The notes: generated by a model not told the origin, from the letters alone. Counted from the stretch's first letter, positions 16,374 through 27,553 are shown. The stretch: DNA of 64,000 nucleotides from Dehalococcoidia bacterium (GCA_030747175.1 JASLLE010000005.1:1-64000); one strand, 5' to 3'. Numbers and translations: made by a program.

Positions 16374-19300
16374 TTAAAGCAGCGGCTGCATCCGGGGAGG
16401 GGGTGTTTCCGAGGGCTCGACAACCGTGGCCGCGGCAGGCGTCCCGGCGGCGGGGACGACGTCAGGTTCCTCGCGGCCGGAACGGATCTCGACATCACCC
16501 GCCTGGCTCAGCTCGATCAGTGACATAGCGGTACCCGGATTGTCACCGATCGCCTCTTGCAGCATCGTTACGGTCGATGGTTGACAGGTGAGGAAGATGA
16601 CCTGTTGCCGTTGGGCCAGAGCAGATATGGCGGAACACGCCGCACGAGCGCGTTGCGGGTCGAAATTAACGAGCAGATCGTCGAGCACTACCGGCAGCGG
16701 TGATTTCGCCGCGTACTCATCAACAAGCGCGAAACGTATGGATAGCCAGAGTTGCTCGGCGGCCCCGCGACTCAGGTGTTCTGGAGGTACGATCCGTCCG
16801 TCTGAAGAAATGGCCTCGAACCGTTCCTCGCCTATTACCGCCCTCACGCCGGAGTATCCACCCAGCGTCATCTTGCTGAAATAGCCGGATGCCGCATGCA
16901 ACAGGGACGGCTGTCGCTGTTCCTGGAACTCCTCCCGTGTCTGGTCCAGGAGTGATCTGGCGACCGTGAGCACGCTCCACTCCCGCGCCTCTTCACGGAG
17001 CTGCTCTGTCAGCTCGTCGATACGGGCGTGAAGGCGCGCAACCTCGGCCTCCGTCTCAAGTCGCTTCAGTGCGGCCCTGACTTCGCCGGCCTGGATCATG
17101 GCGGCGTCGCGCTTTTCGCCGGTTTGCGCGAGTTGCTCCTTCAGAGAGACGAGATCCGCCCGGAGCTGCTCAGGCTCTGAACGGTCCAGGGATTCGTGTA
17201 TCTCTATGGAACGACTCCCGAACAGGTCCGGAGCACTGGTTTTCAGGGCTTCGAGATCGGCATCGAGTCGCCACCTGATCTCAGCCTGCGCGGCGAGTTC
17301 TCGGAACTGTTCGTGGGATTCGCATCCCGCTCTATTCAACAGCTCTTCGATGTCCTTTTTAACGGAGCCAAGTGACTCCTGAAGGCCTATTCGTTCGTCA
17401 CCCCAATCGTCCGACTCTCGCTTCAGGATTTGCCGCCGACCGACCGCCTCTACGTGATCTTCCCAGCGGCGTTCAAGCTCACGGAGGGCCGATAAACCGG
17501 CTCCCGTTGCTGGCAGTTCCAGCCCTGCGTCGGTAAAGATAGAACCCAGCAGTTTGTCCGTGTCGGCGTTCTGAGCCTGCATCGCGGCCACGCGTTGTCG
17601 TTTTCCCGCCGCTTCCTGCGTGCGTGCTGCGAGGCCTCCGAGTTTGTTGATGGCTCCAAGAGCATCGTCACGATCAAAGTGAGCTTGCAGGTCGAGTTGT
17701 TTGAGCAGCCGGTCCCAGGCGTCGTCGGCTTCGGCCATCTCTCGTTCGGACAGTTTGAGTTTCTCGGTCAGCTGGATGCGTCGTGTTTCGACGTTTTCTG
17801 AACTCCGTCGTGCGTCGTTCACAGCGTCTGATAGTGCCGCGGCCTCGCGTTTCCGGTCGATCTCCCGGCCGACGGAGTTCCGGATTTCTACCACCGCCCG
17901 AGCCGATACAGGCATCTGGAGGTTCAGTTCGGTCGCGATGGATGTGATTTCATCCTGAACATCCCTCCGGGGCTGTGCCGGGTTTGCAACGGCCTGTGGC
18001 CTGTTGCGAGCCGTTACGAAAAGCGCGACGCCTGCCACGATCGCCACGATCCCGGCGATGGCGCTGGCGATTTCGCCGAAAATGACGGCGATGGCGATCC
18101 CCAGCAGTCCTGCGGCGGCCAGGAGGAACCCGGGCAGAGATCCGCCGAACAGTGACACGGACGCGTTAACGGTGACGGCATGAGACCGGTGCGTCTCTAA
18201 CTCCGCAAGAGCACCTTCGAGCGTCGCCAATCGGTCACGTTTGCGCTCTAGCGCTTCCATGGACTCGACGGGGGCTGGAGAGGCGTTAGTGAGTCGTTCC
18301 TCTTCCGCCCGCAGCCTGTCTTCGCTTTCTGCGGCGTCTTTGTCGGCGCCGTCCAGGTCCTCTCGGGCTCGGATCGCCCTCCTGCCGACTTCGGCGCGGG
18401 CGTCGGCGCCGGACTGGACAAATTCGATGGCCCGGGTTGAATCGCTGAAAGTGGAGATTCGTTCCGGCGTCCAGTTCGGCCCGATCGAAGCAGATTCGCG
18501 CAGCACACCGGCTTCGATCTCGGAGGCTTCTGCTTCACGTTTTGGAATGTCCTGCACCGCCTCCTGGTAGTAACCGATCTGCGACGTGGCTTCACGTACA
18601 TCGCTCTCTCGACTCATGAAGGTTTCCACGACCGGGAGACCGGCGTCGCGTCGCCCTCTCTCACGGTCACGCCTGTCGCCGTCCGCCAATCGGGACTCAA
18701 TGCCCTCGGCATGACGCAGATAACCGTCCAGCCGTTCGACCCCTTTCAGGGGTATGGCATTCGTCTCAGGCAACTCGGAGATCTCGCGCCGGAGCCGTTG
18801 AAGATTCAGCCACGGGTCTCGCAGTTCGAGAATTCGTTCTATCCGTGTCGCGCTGGTGCGTAGACCGGTCAGTTGCTCATCCAGTTCTTCTGCGGAATCC
18901 TCAAGGGACTGCAACTCGGCAGAGAGCCTGTCGTAGCCAGATAGCTCGATCCTGCGTTCGTTCAACTCCTCTCTTGTCTCGCGAAGAGATTTTTCCAGGT
19001 CATAAAGCGACCCTGACCGCACCCGCCGGTACTTCGAAATGCGGTCATCGAGGTTTCGCGTGACATCTCCCAGGCTGACGTTGCCCATGCCAAGTCCGGC
19101 TGAGTAGATCCGCTCGGTTATTTCGCCCCGGCCGAGTGCCTCGAACGACTGCAACTGCGTGAGGCTGATGCTGAATACGTTCTGGTAGAACGCGTCGTCT
19201 ACGCCCCCGACTAACTCCCGTAGCAGGTCATCCCCGCCGTCACGGGCGCCGGATATCGTCACCGGCCCACCGCGGACTCCTTCAACCCGGTTGATGGAGA

Positions 19301-19556
19301 AAGGATCACCGTTCGAATCGGCGATATGCACACTTCCGCCCGCCCCGCCCGGAAGCGCTGGCTCATAGAAATACTCAGCCCGTTCAACGGACCGGGCCCG
19401 CGGAAAGCCGAACAGGATTACCCGCATGAAGCCACGAAGAGCCGACTTTCCGGCCTCGTTCTCGCCATGCACGATCGTCAGACCGGATGAGAAGCCGTCC
19501 ACTTGCCGGCCGTTGAACGGCCCGAAGTTGTCCATGTCCAGCCGAGTGATGCGCAT
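16374..19556 (-). CDS. SbcC/YhaN-like AAA ATPase, coiled-coil, with central membrane-like segments
   Basis: This 1060-residue Rad50/SMC-like ATPase has an intact Walker A, G-E-N-E-A-G-K-S at residues 31-38, the signature L-S-R-G-A-A-E-Q-L-W-L and Walker B P-V-V-L-D-D-L-L-V-N-F-D near the C-terminus. Long coiled coils are interrupted at about residues 475-525 by two very hydrophobic stretches separated by a short turn, as in the YhaN branch rather than classical SbcC, so the protein may be membrane-tethered. It is expected to work with the nuclease encoded 1 nt upstream on DNA ends. The C-terminus ends in a Pro/Ala/Glu-rich tail. Confidence 0.9.
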   Translation of the reverse strand: MRITRLDMDNFGPFNGRQVDGFSSGLTIVHGENEAGKSALRGFMRVILFGFPRARSVERAEYFYEPALPGGAGGSVHIADSNGDPFSINRVEGVRGGPVTISGARDGGDDLLRELVGGVDDAFYQNVFSISLTQLQSFEALGRGEITERIYSAGLGMGNVSLGDVTRNLDDRISKYRRVRSGSLYDLEKSLRETREELNERRIELSGYDRLSAELQSLEDSAEELDEQLTGLRTSATRIERILELRDPWLNLQRLRREISELPETNAIPLKGVERLDGYLRHAEGIESRLADGDRRDRERGRRDAGLPVVETFMSRESDVREATSQIGYYQEAVQDIPKREAEASEIEAGVLRESASIGPNWTPERISTFSDSTRAIEFVQSGADARAEVGRRAIRAREDLDGADKDAAESEDRLRAEEERLTNASPAPVESMEALERKRDRLATLEGALAELETHRSHAVTVNASVSLFGGSLPGFLLAAAGLLGIAIAVIFGEIASAIAGIVAIVAGVALFVTARNRPQAVANPAQPRRDVQDEITSIATELNLQMPVSARAVVEIRNSVGREIDRKREAAALSDAVNDARRSSENVETRRIQLTEKLKLSEREMAEADDAWDRLLKQLDLQAHFDRDDALGAINKLGGLAARTQEAAGKRQRVAAMQAQNADTDKLLGSIFTDAGLELPATGAGLSALRELERRWEDHVEAVGRRQILKRESDDWGDERIGLQESLGSVKKDIEELLNRAGCESHEQFRELAAQAEIRWRLDADLEALKTSAPDLFGSRSIEIHESLDRSEPEQLRADLVSLKEQLAQTGEKRDAAMIQAGEVRAALKRLETEAEVARLHARIDELTEQLREEAREWSVLTVARSLLDQTREEFQEQRQPSLLHAASGYFSKMTLGGYSGVRAVIGEERFEAISSDGRIVPPEHLSRGAAEQLWLSIRFALVDEYAAKSPLPVVLDDLLVNFDPQRARAACSAISALAQRQQVIFLTCQPSTVTMLQEAIGDNPGTAMSLIELSQAGDVEIRSGREEPDVVPAAGTPAAATVVEPSETPPPRMQPLL

Positions 19557-19557
19557 A

Positions 19558-20817
19558 TCAGTCCTCGCGCTCGAACAACTCGGCCAGCTTCCAGCGAGCG
19601 GCTTCGATTATCTCCGTCAACTGATAATCGTCGGGCATTTCGAGGACGCCGGAGAATCTGCGCTGGCCCAGGACACCAGATAGCGAATCGCGTAGCGTGG
19701 CCGCAGAATCGGCCCGGTCCGGGGCGGCGATGCTCCGTTTCATGACCTCGCCGACGAAGTCATCACGCGCTGTGAGGGCATCAAGATCCAGTTGTGGTCC
19801 CGTCTGGTCAGAAATTCGCTCGACCCAGATAAAGGGAGTGGAGGATGAGTAGCCGGCGCGAAGCTCGCCGGCGAGGTCTTCCAACGCGTTCTCTATCGCC
19901 AGGTCGTGGTGCAGAGTGCCTCGCCCGGTGAACGAGATTCGGCACACCAGGTCCCGGCCGTCGGCCCGTATGCGTTCGGCCTCGATTGCGGCATGCGTTG
20001 CTTCGAGCAAGGCGTCCAGGTCTGAGAGATCGTCGATCGCAACCGACAGGAACTCCCAGCGCACGACGTCTAGCGGCGCAAACCGGGATGAGACGCGCCC
20101 GGCTTCGTCGACATCGACGACCAGCGCACCTCTGGGGCCTGATTCGTTCGGATGTCGGCCCTGCAGGTTGCCCGGGTAGGCGATTACCGGGTCCGCCTGC
20201 CGCATTGCCTGGCGGGTGTGGACATGACCGAGCGCCCAGTAGTCGATCCCTGTTGCGGTCAGATCATCGACCGTGCAGGGTGCGTAATTGTCATGTTCAA
20301 CTATGCCGCCCACGTTGCAGTGGAGGAGACCGATCGAGAATAGATTCTGCGATGGTGGAGTGAAGCGTAGGGCGAGGTTGTCGTGAACCTCGCGGGTCGG
20401 GTAACTGACACCCTGGATCTGTGCGACCGCGGTGCCATCCACTTTCGCCATCGCCCACGCCGGATCCGGTCCGAAGACATGGGCAGAATCAGGCATGGGA
20501 ATACGTGAAAGCCTGCCGTCCAGCGGATCGTGGTTGCCGTGAACGACGAAGGCACCGATCCCGTGCTCCTGAAGGCGCTTTAGCCCGTCCCGGAAGCGCA
20601 TCTGGGCCTGCACGCTGCGGTCAGCTCCGTCGTAAACATCCCCTGCGATGACCACGAAAGCAGCGTCCTGCGAGATACAGAGGTCTATCAGCCCGGTGTA
20701 GGCCTCATATGTGGCGTCTTTCAATCGCTGTGCGATCCGCGGCTCGTACTTGAGCAGACCCTTGAACGGGCTGTCGATGTGCAGGTCTGCTGCGTGCACG
20801 AATCTGAACGGCTGCAT
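19558..20817 (-). CDS. SbcD/YhaO-like DNA repair exonuclease
   Basis: This 419-residue metallophosphoesterase of the Mre11/SbcD type has the complete two-metal site: D11 and H13 in A-A-D-L-H, D60 in A-G-D-V-Y-D, N95 and H96 in G-N-H-D, H166 in L-L-H-C, H198 and H200 in G-H-V-H. It is expected to be a Mn-dependent nuclease processing DNA ends with the ATPase encoded directly downstream. The A-A-D-L-H-I-D-S-P-F-K-G-L start is typical of YhaO. TACAAT lies 7 nt before the ATG with no Shine-Dalgarno, suggesting a leaderless mRNA. It heads the four-gene run, in which the second pair is a degenerate copy. Confidence 0.92.
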   Translation of the reverse strand: MQPFRFVHAADLHIDSPFKGLLKYEPRIAQRLKDATYEAYTGLIDLCISQDAAFVVIAGDVYDGADRSVQAQMRFRDGLKRLQEHGIGAFVVHGNHDPLDGRLSRIPMPDSAHVFGPDPAWAMAKVDGTAVAQIQGVSYPTREVHDNLALRFTPPSQNLFSIGLLHCNVGGIVEHDNYAPCTVDDLTATGIDYWALGHVHTRQAMRQADPVIAYPGNLQGRHPNESGPRGALVVDVDEAGRVSSRFAPLDVVRWEFLSVAIDDLSDLDALLEATHAAIEAERIRADGRDLVCRISFTGRGTLHHDLAIENALEDLAGELRAGYSSSTPFIWVERISDQTGPQLDLDALTARDDFVGEVMKRSIAAPDRADSAATLRDSLSGVLGQRRFSGVLEMPDDYQLTEIIEAARWKLAELFERED

Positions 20818-20824
20818 GGCGCAG

Positions 20825-20830
20825 ATTGTA
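20825..20830 (-). promoter_or_regulatory. Candidate extended -10 box of the nuclease/ATPase run
   Basis: On the minus strand the sequence reads TTGC-TACAAT, an extended -10 (TGn before the hexamer), ending 7 nt before the ATG at 20817. That spacing puts the transcription start at or next to the start codon. No good -35 box is seen at the expected distance. Confidence 0.4.
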
Positions 20831-20897
20831 GCAACGGTCAGGGGGAGTTCCGGTCCGTCCTGTCACAAAGAGCGATAGCGCCCCGGCTTCGAGCGCG

Positions 20898-20931
20898 AAA
20901 AGGGGCCAGGCCTGAAGGCCCGGCCCCTTTT
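20898..20931. terminator. Terminator downstream of groEL
   Basis: AAAAGGGGCC (20898-20907) pairs with GGCCCCTTTT (20922-20931), and AGGCC/GGCC pair inside, giving a long GC-rich stem flanked by A and T runs. It directly follows the groEL stop and would end groESL transcription before the nuclease gene. Confidence 0.85.
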
Positions 20932-20950
20932 CTGAAACCTCTGAACGAAC

Positions 20951-22944
<1,994 letters not shown>

Positions 22945-23075
22945 TCTTGGATTCCTCCTGATTCTCTCGAGTCTTTCTTTCGGCGAACTGCCGGGCGCCC
23001 GGCGTCCTTGTGGACGCCTGTGGGCAGACACGCGCGAATCCGCTTTCCATTAACCCGTTGTGTTTCCCACCGGAA

Positions 23076-23102
23076 TTAGCACTCATGTGTTCCAAGTGCT
23101 AA
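23076..23102. promoter_or_regulatory. CIRCE operator (HrcA-binding inverted repeat)
   Basis: TTAGCACTC (23076-23084), 9 nt, then AAGTGCTAA (23094-23102) match the CIRCE consensus TTAGCACTC-N9-GAGTGCTAA with one mismatch. It sits immediately downstream of the groESL -10 box. By established knowledge HrcA binds it and represses groESL until heat stress. No hrcA gene is in this window. Confidence 0.95.
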
Positions 23103-23110
23103 GCGAGTGG

Positions 23111-23139
23111 ATTTTAGAAGCGTCGCTACGAAGTGTCAA
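23111..23139 (-). promoter_or_regulatory. groESL sigma-70-type promoter
   Basis: On the minus strand TTGACA (23139-23134), a 17-nt spacer and TAAAAT (23116-23111) form a near-consensus housekeeping promoter. The CIRCE palindrome begins 8 nt beyond the -10 box, over the expected transcription start. Confidence 0.85.
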
Positions 23140-23440
23140 CGATTGGGCGGCACTTTCAGCCGGTGGGGCCGAAGTGGTGAAGCTACGGGGTTCGATCGGT
23201 CTGCTTCTGAGGGCCGTCTCGCCGTGCTCCCGGGGGCATGCCGACGGGCGACCCGACGGTTCACTACTACGCCCGCAGTGGGTATTTCTCCATGACCGGT
23301 TCGCGGGATCGTGCACCCGCCGCCCGTGATCCCACGGTGATGATGGAGTGACACCCCGAGGTGACACCGGCCTGCGCACGCGCGGGCCGGTGGTCACAAC
23401 TGCGTGTATTCGCTTAACGACTGATGCTCCACGGACCCGT

Positions 23441-26400
23441 ATGGCCAATCTTGTTCTCGGGCTGATAACTATCGCCACGCTGATGACGGGGGCGCTGACC
23501 TTCACCGTCACGGCGATCGACGGCGCCGGGTCGAACGCCGACGCGTTCGAGGCGGCCGCCGACTCCCGGAGCCAGATCGTCCGATCATCGCTGCGCCACG
23601 TTCCCGGTTGCGTGATCGCTCTCGGGACCACCCTCACCGCCACGATCGAGAACAATGGCCAGTCGACCCTCCGTGATTTCGGCGATTGGGACGTACTTGC
23701 CCATTACGAATCCACCTCGTCCTTACGCGCTGAGTGGCTGAGTTATGAGTCGATTGCTCCGGCAGGTTCAGGTGAGTGGACGCTTGCCGATATCCGCCTG
23801 CTGAACGGGCGTTCTGAGGCGTTTGGCGCTGGTGAGCTGGACCCCGGTGAGCGAGCTACGGTAACCGTTGAGTTGCCGATGAGCGCGATAGCTTCCGGCC
23901 TGAATCGCCTGACGATCGGCACGAGCGAAGGCGCAGTCGTCGAGATCCCTTTCGATGGAACCACGACCTGCGGATATTACCTGCACAACGACCCCAGTCC
24001 GCCGTCTGGTGACACGACCTCACAGGCTGACCTGACCGCCGACGTGAGCTACCCGAGCGCCAGCACGCTGTACAACTACGACACGGATCTTGACGCCTTC
24101 GCGGGCCGTGTCGTGTTGAAGGGCGGGGCCGGTGCGAGCGAGTCCGATCTCACGAAATACCAGAACTGGCAGACGGCGGCTCTCACGCAGCCGCTGGAGC
24201 TCTCGGGGACGGTCCGGGTGGAGTTCTGGGCCGCCGTCAAGAGCTTCTCCACGAGCGTTCGCGGGGACGTGACGGTGTATCTGCGCGACTACGACGGTGC
24301 GGTGTACACCGAGATCGGCAACGTCACCGTGACGTCAGATCCGTGGGACGCTGCGGCGAGCGGGACGTGGGTCCAGGCCACGGCTGCCATCACGGGGCTG
24401 GACTACACACTGCCGACCGGCAACCAGCTTGAGATCAAGATTATCGTGCCGCCGGCATCCGGCGACGATATGTGGCTGGCGTACGACACGATCAGCTACC
24501 CGGCGTCTGTTACTTACGCCGATTCGCTGGATCTCATCTTCCATACCGATGAACAGAGAACCGGCGACTTACTGAGCTTCCTGGCCGAGACGGGACCACA
24601 CGATGACGGCTACTACCTCCACAACAACCCGACTCCACCGACCCTGGACACCACATCACAGGCAGATTTGACCGCTACGACCAGCTATCCGTCAGACGGG
24701 ACCCTGGTGAACTACGACACTGACCGGGACGCATCGGCCGGACTGGTCCTGCTCCAGGGCGGTACGGGCGCAGACGAGGCTGACCTGACGAAATACCAGA
24801 ACTGGCGGACCCCGGTGTTGACGGAGCCGCTCGAGATATCCGGCCCGGTCTCGATCAATATCTGGTCAGCGGTGAAAGATTTCAGCACCTCGCTCACCGG
24901 AGAGTTGAAGTTCTTCCTGCGTGACTACGATGGATCCACGTACACGGAGATCGGTGACGGAACGCTTAGTGCAGGCCCGTGGGACGCGGGTGCGACCGGG
25001 ACCTGGGTCAACCGTCTTCTTGAGATTTCGTCGATCGACTACACGTTGGCCGCGGGACACCAGATCGAACTCAAAGTGATTGTTGGCGCCGGATCGGCTG
25101 ACGACATGTGGCTGGCGTACGACACGTCGTCGTACGATTCCGTGCTGCGTTTGCCAGGGCAACGGGATGATGACGCTGCCGGGCGGCCGCTCACGGCTCT
25201 TGCAGACGCCGGGGGATCGACGGGACGTTTCAGCGTGGATCCAAACGGTGGGCGGTTCCTGTACCCGCTTGCGGGCTATACGCGGATCACGGACTCGCCG
25301 TGGACCGTCAACTATCGCGTCAAGCGTGATGGATACGGCTTCGTGTGGTTGGACAACGGAGTCGACATAACACCGGGAACAATCGATAGCTGGCAGGTCG
25401 TTGACCTCTCGGCGTCCGTGCCGGTGGGGACGACCGGGGCGGTTGTGGAGATCATCAATACGCATCCATCGAACGCCGTTAGCGGTGTGGCGCGTGGCGG
25501 TGATGACACAACCGAATACATGCCGGACGGCAATGCACAAAAGCTCGCCGGCCACACTCATCGCTGGCAGGTGGTGGAGGTGAACAGTAGCCGTGAAATA
25601 CAGGGCTACGTTGAGTCGACGTCGAACGTGCTGATGCGGCTCGTTGGATACACCGCCGGTACGGATCCGGTGTACTTGAGTACCCCGGTGGACGTGTCTC
25701 CGGCCACCACCGGATCGTGGACGACCGTGGACGTCTCGGCGAACGTGGACGCGGATGCAACGGGCGTCATTTTGTTCCTGGATGCTACCGCCAACGACAC
25801 AACCTATGGCATTCGCGAGGTGGGCAGCTCCTTTTCAGACATCACTCATCGACTGGAGGGTGAGTCCAACGGGATGTATTTCGTTGGAATCGACACGAAT
25901 GACCAGTTCGACATTTATCTGGAAGATGCGTCGATAGTTGTGTACCTGATCGCTTACACCGAACAATCGGTCGTCTACTACACGGACGATGTCGCGGTGG
26001 CCGATCCGGCGATCAACGGCTGGAGGGACATCGACGCTGACACATACTCGATATCTGAGGCTGCGAACGGGCTGATCCTGTACGCGCAGAACAACAGGAA
26101 TAGCAAGGTCGATTTTGGGATCCGGAAAAATGGATCGACTGACGATTTCGACCGGGAGCTGCCGGCGCAGGCACATCTCCAAGGTGGAGTAGGGATCGAC
26201 ACCGATAACATCTGGGAAGAGTTCATTGACCGCACGGACACTGATATCTCAATCGCCGCGTACACGGTCGCCAGGAACATCGGGAATTCTGTGTTGCACG
26301 CGGACGCCGATGTCCTGATACGAAGAGCCAACGGCGATCTTCGGACCACCCTTGCGACGGATGTCGCCAATTCGGGAGACATTTCGGTGACGGATGGTTG

Positions 26401-26593
26401 GGTCACCGTCACCGGCACCTGGACTCCGAGCGAGTACGCCATCGTGGATCAGACCGATTATCTTGAGTTGAAGATCTACGCCGACGTGACGTCAAACAAC
26501 AACGTAGCCACCGGGCAGTTCCGGATCGACGACAACACAGTCGAGGTCGCCGATCAGACGGGCGTTAGCAATCTCGGTCTGTATCGAGAGTAG
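23441..26593 (+). CDS. Large repetitive surface/secreted protein with N-terminal membrane helix
   Basis: This ~1050-residue protein is of no family I can name firmly. From the ATG at 23441 it opens with a hydrophobic helix (M-A-N-L-V-L-G-L-I-T-I-A-T-L) like a pilin or archaellum FlaF/FlaG anchor. The next ~150 residues have an N-N-G-Q-S-T-L beta-domain feel that also recalls FlaF. Then come two ~170-residue repeats beginning Y-Y-L-H-N-D/N-P (about residues 176 and 388) and sharing T-K-Y-Q-N-W, three ~95-residue repeats ending in V-G-Y-T, I-A-Y-T or A-A-Y-T, and a C-terminal beta domain. A GTG at 23348 would extend the start by 31 residues. The 300 bp before it show only short GC hairpins. Surface location is inferred. 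Confidence 0.75.
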   Translation: MANLVLGLITIATLMTGALTFTVTAIDGAGSNADAFEAAADSRSQIVRSSLRHVPGCVIALGTTLTATIENNGQSTLRDFGDWDVLAHYESTSSLRAEWLSYESIAPAGSGEWTLADIRLLNGRSEAFGAGELDPGERATVTVELPMSAIASGLNRLTIGTSEGAVVEIPFDGTTTCGYYLHNDPSPPSGDTTSQADLTADVSYPSASTLYNYDTDLDAFAGRVVLKGGAGASESDLTKYQNWQTAALTQPLELSGTVRVEFWAAVKSFSTSVRGDVTVYLRDYDGAVYTEIGNVTVTSDPWDAAASGTWVQATAAITGLDYTLPTGNQLEIKIIVPPASGDDMWLAYDTISYPASVTYADSLDLIFHTDEQRTGDLLSFLAETGPHDDGYYLHNNPTPPTLDTTSQADLTATTSYPSDGTLVNYDTDRDASAGLVLLQGGTGADEADLTKYQNWRTPVLTEPLEISGPVSINIWSAVKDFSTSLTGELKFFLRDYDGSTYTEIGDGTLSAGPWDAGATGTWVNRLLEISSIDYTLAAGHQIELKVIVGAGSADDMWLAYDTSSYDSVLRLPGQRDDDAAGRPLTALADAGGSTGRFSVDPNGGRFLYPLAGYTRITDSPWTVNYRVKRDGYGFVWLDNGVDITPGTIDSWQVVDLSASVPVGTTGAVVEIINTHPSNAVSGVARGGDDTTEYMPDGNAQKLAGHTHRWQVVEVNSSREIQGYVESTSNVLMRLVGYTAGTDPVYLSTPVDVSPATTGSWTTVDVSANVDADATGVILFLDATANDTTYGIREVGSSFSDITHRLEGESNGMYFVGIDTNDQFDIYLEDASIVVYLIAYTEQSVVYYTDDVAVADPAINGWRDIDADTYSISEAANGLILYAQNNRNSKVDFGIRKNGSTDDFDRELPAQAHLQGGVGIDTDNIWEEFIDRTDTDISIAAYTVARNIGNSVLHADADVLIRRANGDLRTTLATDVANSGDISVTDGWVTVTGTWTPSEYAIVDQTDYLELKIYADVTSNNNVATGQFRIDDNTVEVADQTGVSNLGLYRE

Positions 26594-26687
26594 CGACCAT
26601 CCGGCCTGGCGCTTTCTCGCTTTTCGCCTGATCGGGTAGCATGCGCTGCGCGCATTTATCTGAATCAGTCTGCCATTGGGGGCGACA

Positions 26688-27413
26688 GTGGTCTCTAACG
26701 TGAATCCGTCCGCGGTCGATATCGACCAGCTTCGTGACAACGTGAAGTCCAAGTACCACGACGTAGCGACCAACCCTGAAGAGGGGTTCCACTTTCACAC
26801 GGGCCGACCGCTGGCGGCGATGCTGTCTTACACGGCGGGTGATATCGAAGGCCTTCCGGAGTCCGCCATCGAGTCGTTCGCCGGAACCGGGAATCCGTTT
26901 AGCCAGGGCCGTCTGAACTCCGGCGAGTCCGTCGTGGATGTGGGAAGTGGAGCAGGATTCGACTCGTTGCAAGCCGCACGGCAGGTTGGACCCGGGGGAT
27001 CCGTGATCGGCATCGACATGACGCAGGCGATGCTGGACAAGGCGACCGCCGGCGCCCGGGAGATGGGACTGACCAACACCGAGTTCAGGCTCGGTTACGC
27101 CGAGTCACTTCCCGTCGACGATGCCAGCGCCGATGTCGTTATCAGCAACGGCGTGATCAATCTGACCCCGGACAAGATGGCCCCGATGAAGGAGATATTC
27201 CGGGTTCTCAAGCCGGGCGGCCGGATCCAGATCGGTGACATCGTGGTGCATGTCGAGGTGCCGCAAGAGGCCAAAGACGATATCGACCTGTGGTCTGGCT
27301 GAATCGCCGGTGCTCTGCTGGAAGCAGAGTGGAAATGGGTCCTGGCCGAGGCCGGATTCGTGGACGTTCGGCTTGGCGAACAGATCGATGTGTTCTCAGG
27401 ATCGAAGCACTAA
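26688..27413 (+). CDS. ArsM-like SAM-dependent methyltransferase with in-frame TGA (candidate selenocysteine) and second stop
   Basis: The reading frame encodes an ArsM-type class I methyltransferase: F-H-F-H-T-G-R-P-L, SAM motif V-V-D-V-G-S-G-A-G-F, I-S-N-G-V-I-N-L-T-P-D-K and R-V-L-K-P-G-G-R. At 27300-27302 a TGA follows D-L-W-S-G, exactly where ArsM proteins have the conserved metalloid-binding Cys of W-x-G-C-I-A-G-A; in frame after it comes I-A-G-A-L-L-E. A perfect 7-bp hairpin with a GGA loop follows. The frame then meets TAA at 27411-27413, yet family-like sequence (Y-G-L-T-I-F-G-R-K-P) continues in frame to a TAG at 27471. So it is either a selenoprotein with a shortened C-terminus or a pseudogene with two nonsense changes. 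I placed the start at GTG 26688, after a GGGGG site; TTG 26676 is possible. Confidence 0.7.
27311..27331 (+). promoter_or_regulatory. bSECIS-like hairpin after the in-frame TGA
   Basis: CTCTGCT (27313-27319), loop GGA (27320-27322) and AGCAGAG (27323-27329) form a perfect 7-bp stem, extendable by two G-T pairs. The loop starts 17 nt after the last base of the TGA and has G in its first two positions. This matches the known bacterial SECIS rules: a short apical loop with an early G, 16-37 nt beyond the UGA. The same bases encode A-L-L-E-A-E, so chance pairing is possible. Confidence 0.6.
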
Positions 27414-27553
27414 TCGTCCGCCGCCAACTTTGAAACCTACGGACTGACGATATTCGGACGTAAGCCGGGATAGTTAGAGTCGGCCTTGCGCAGGCGAGAG
27501 CAATCAGCAATCCCGTGACCGTACGCGTCAACCGTATCCTGAGGTACTCGCCT

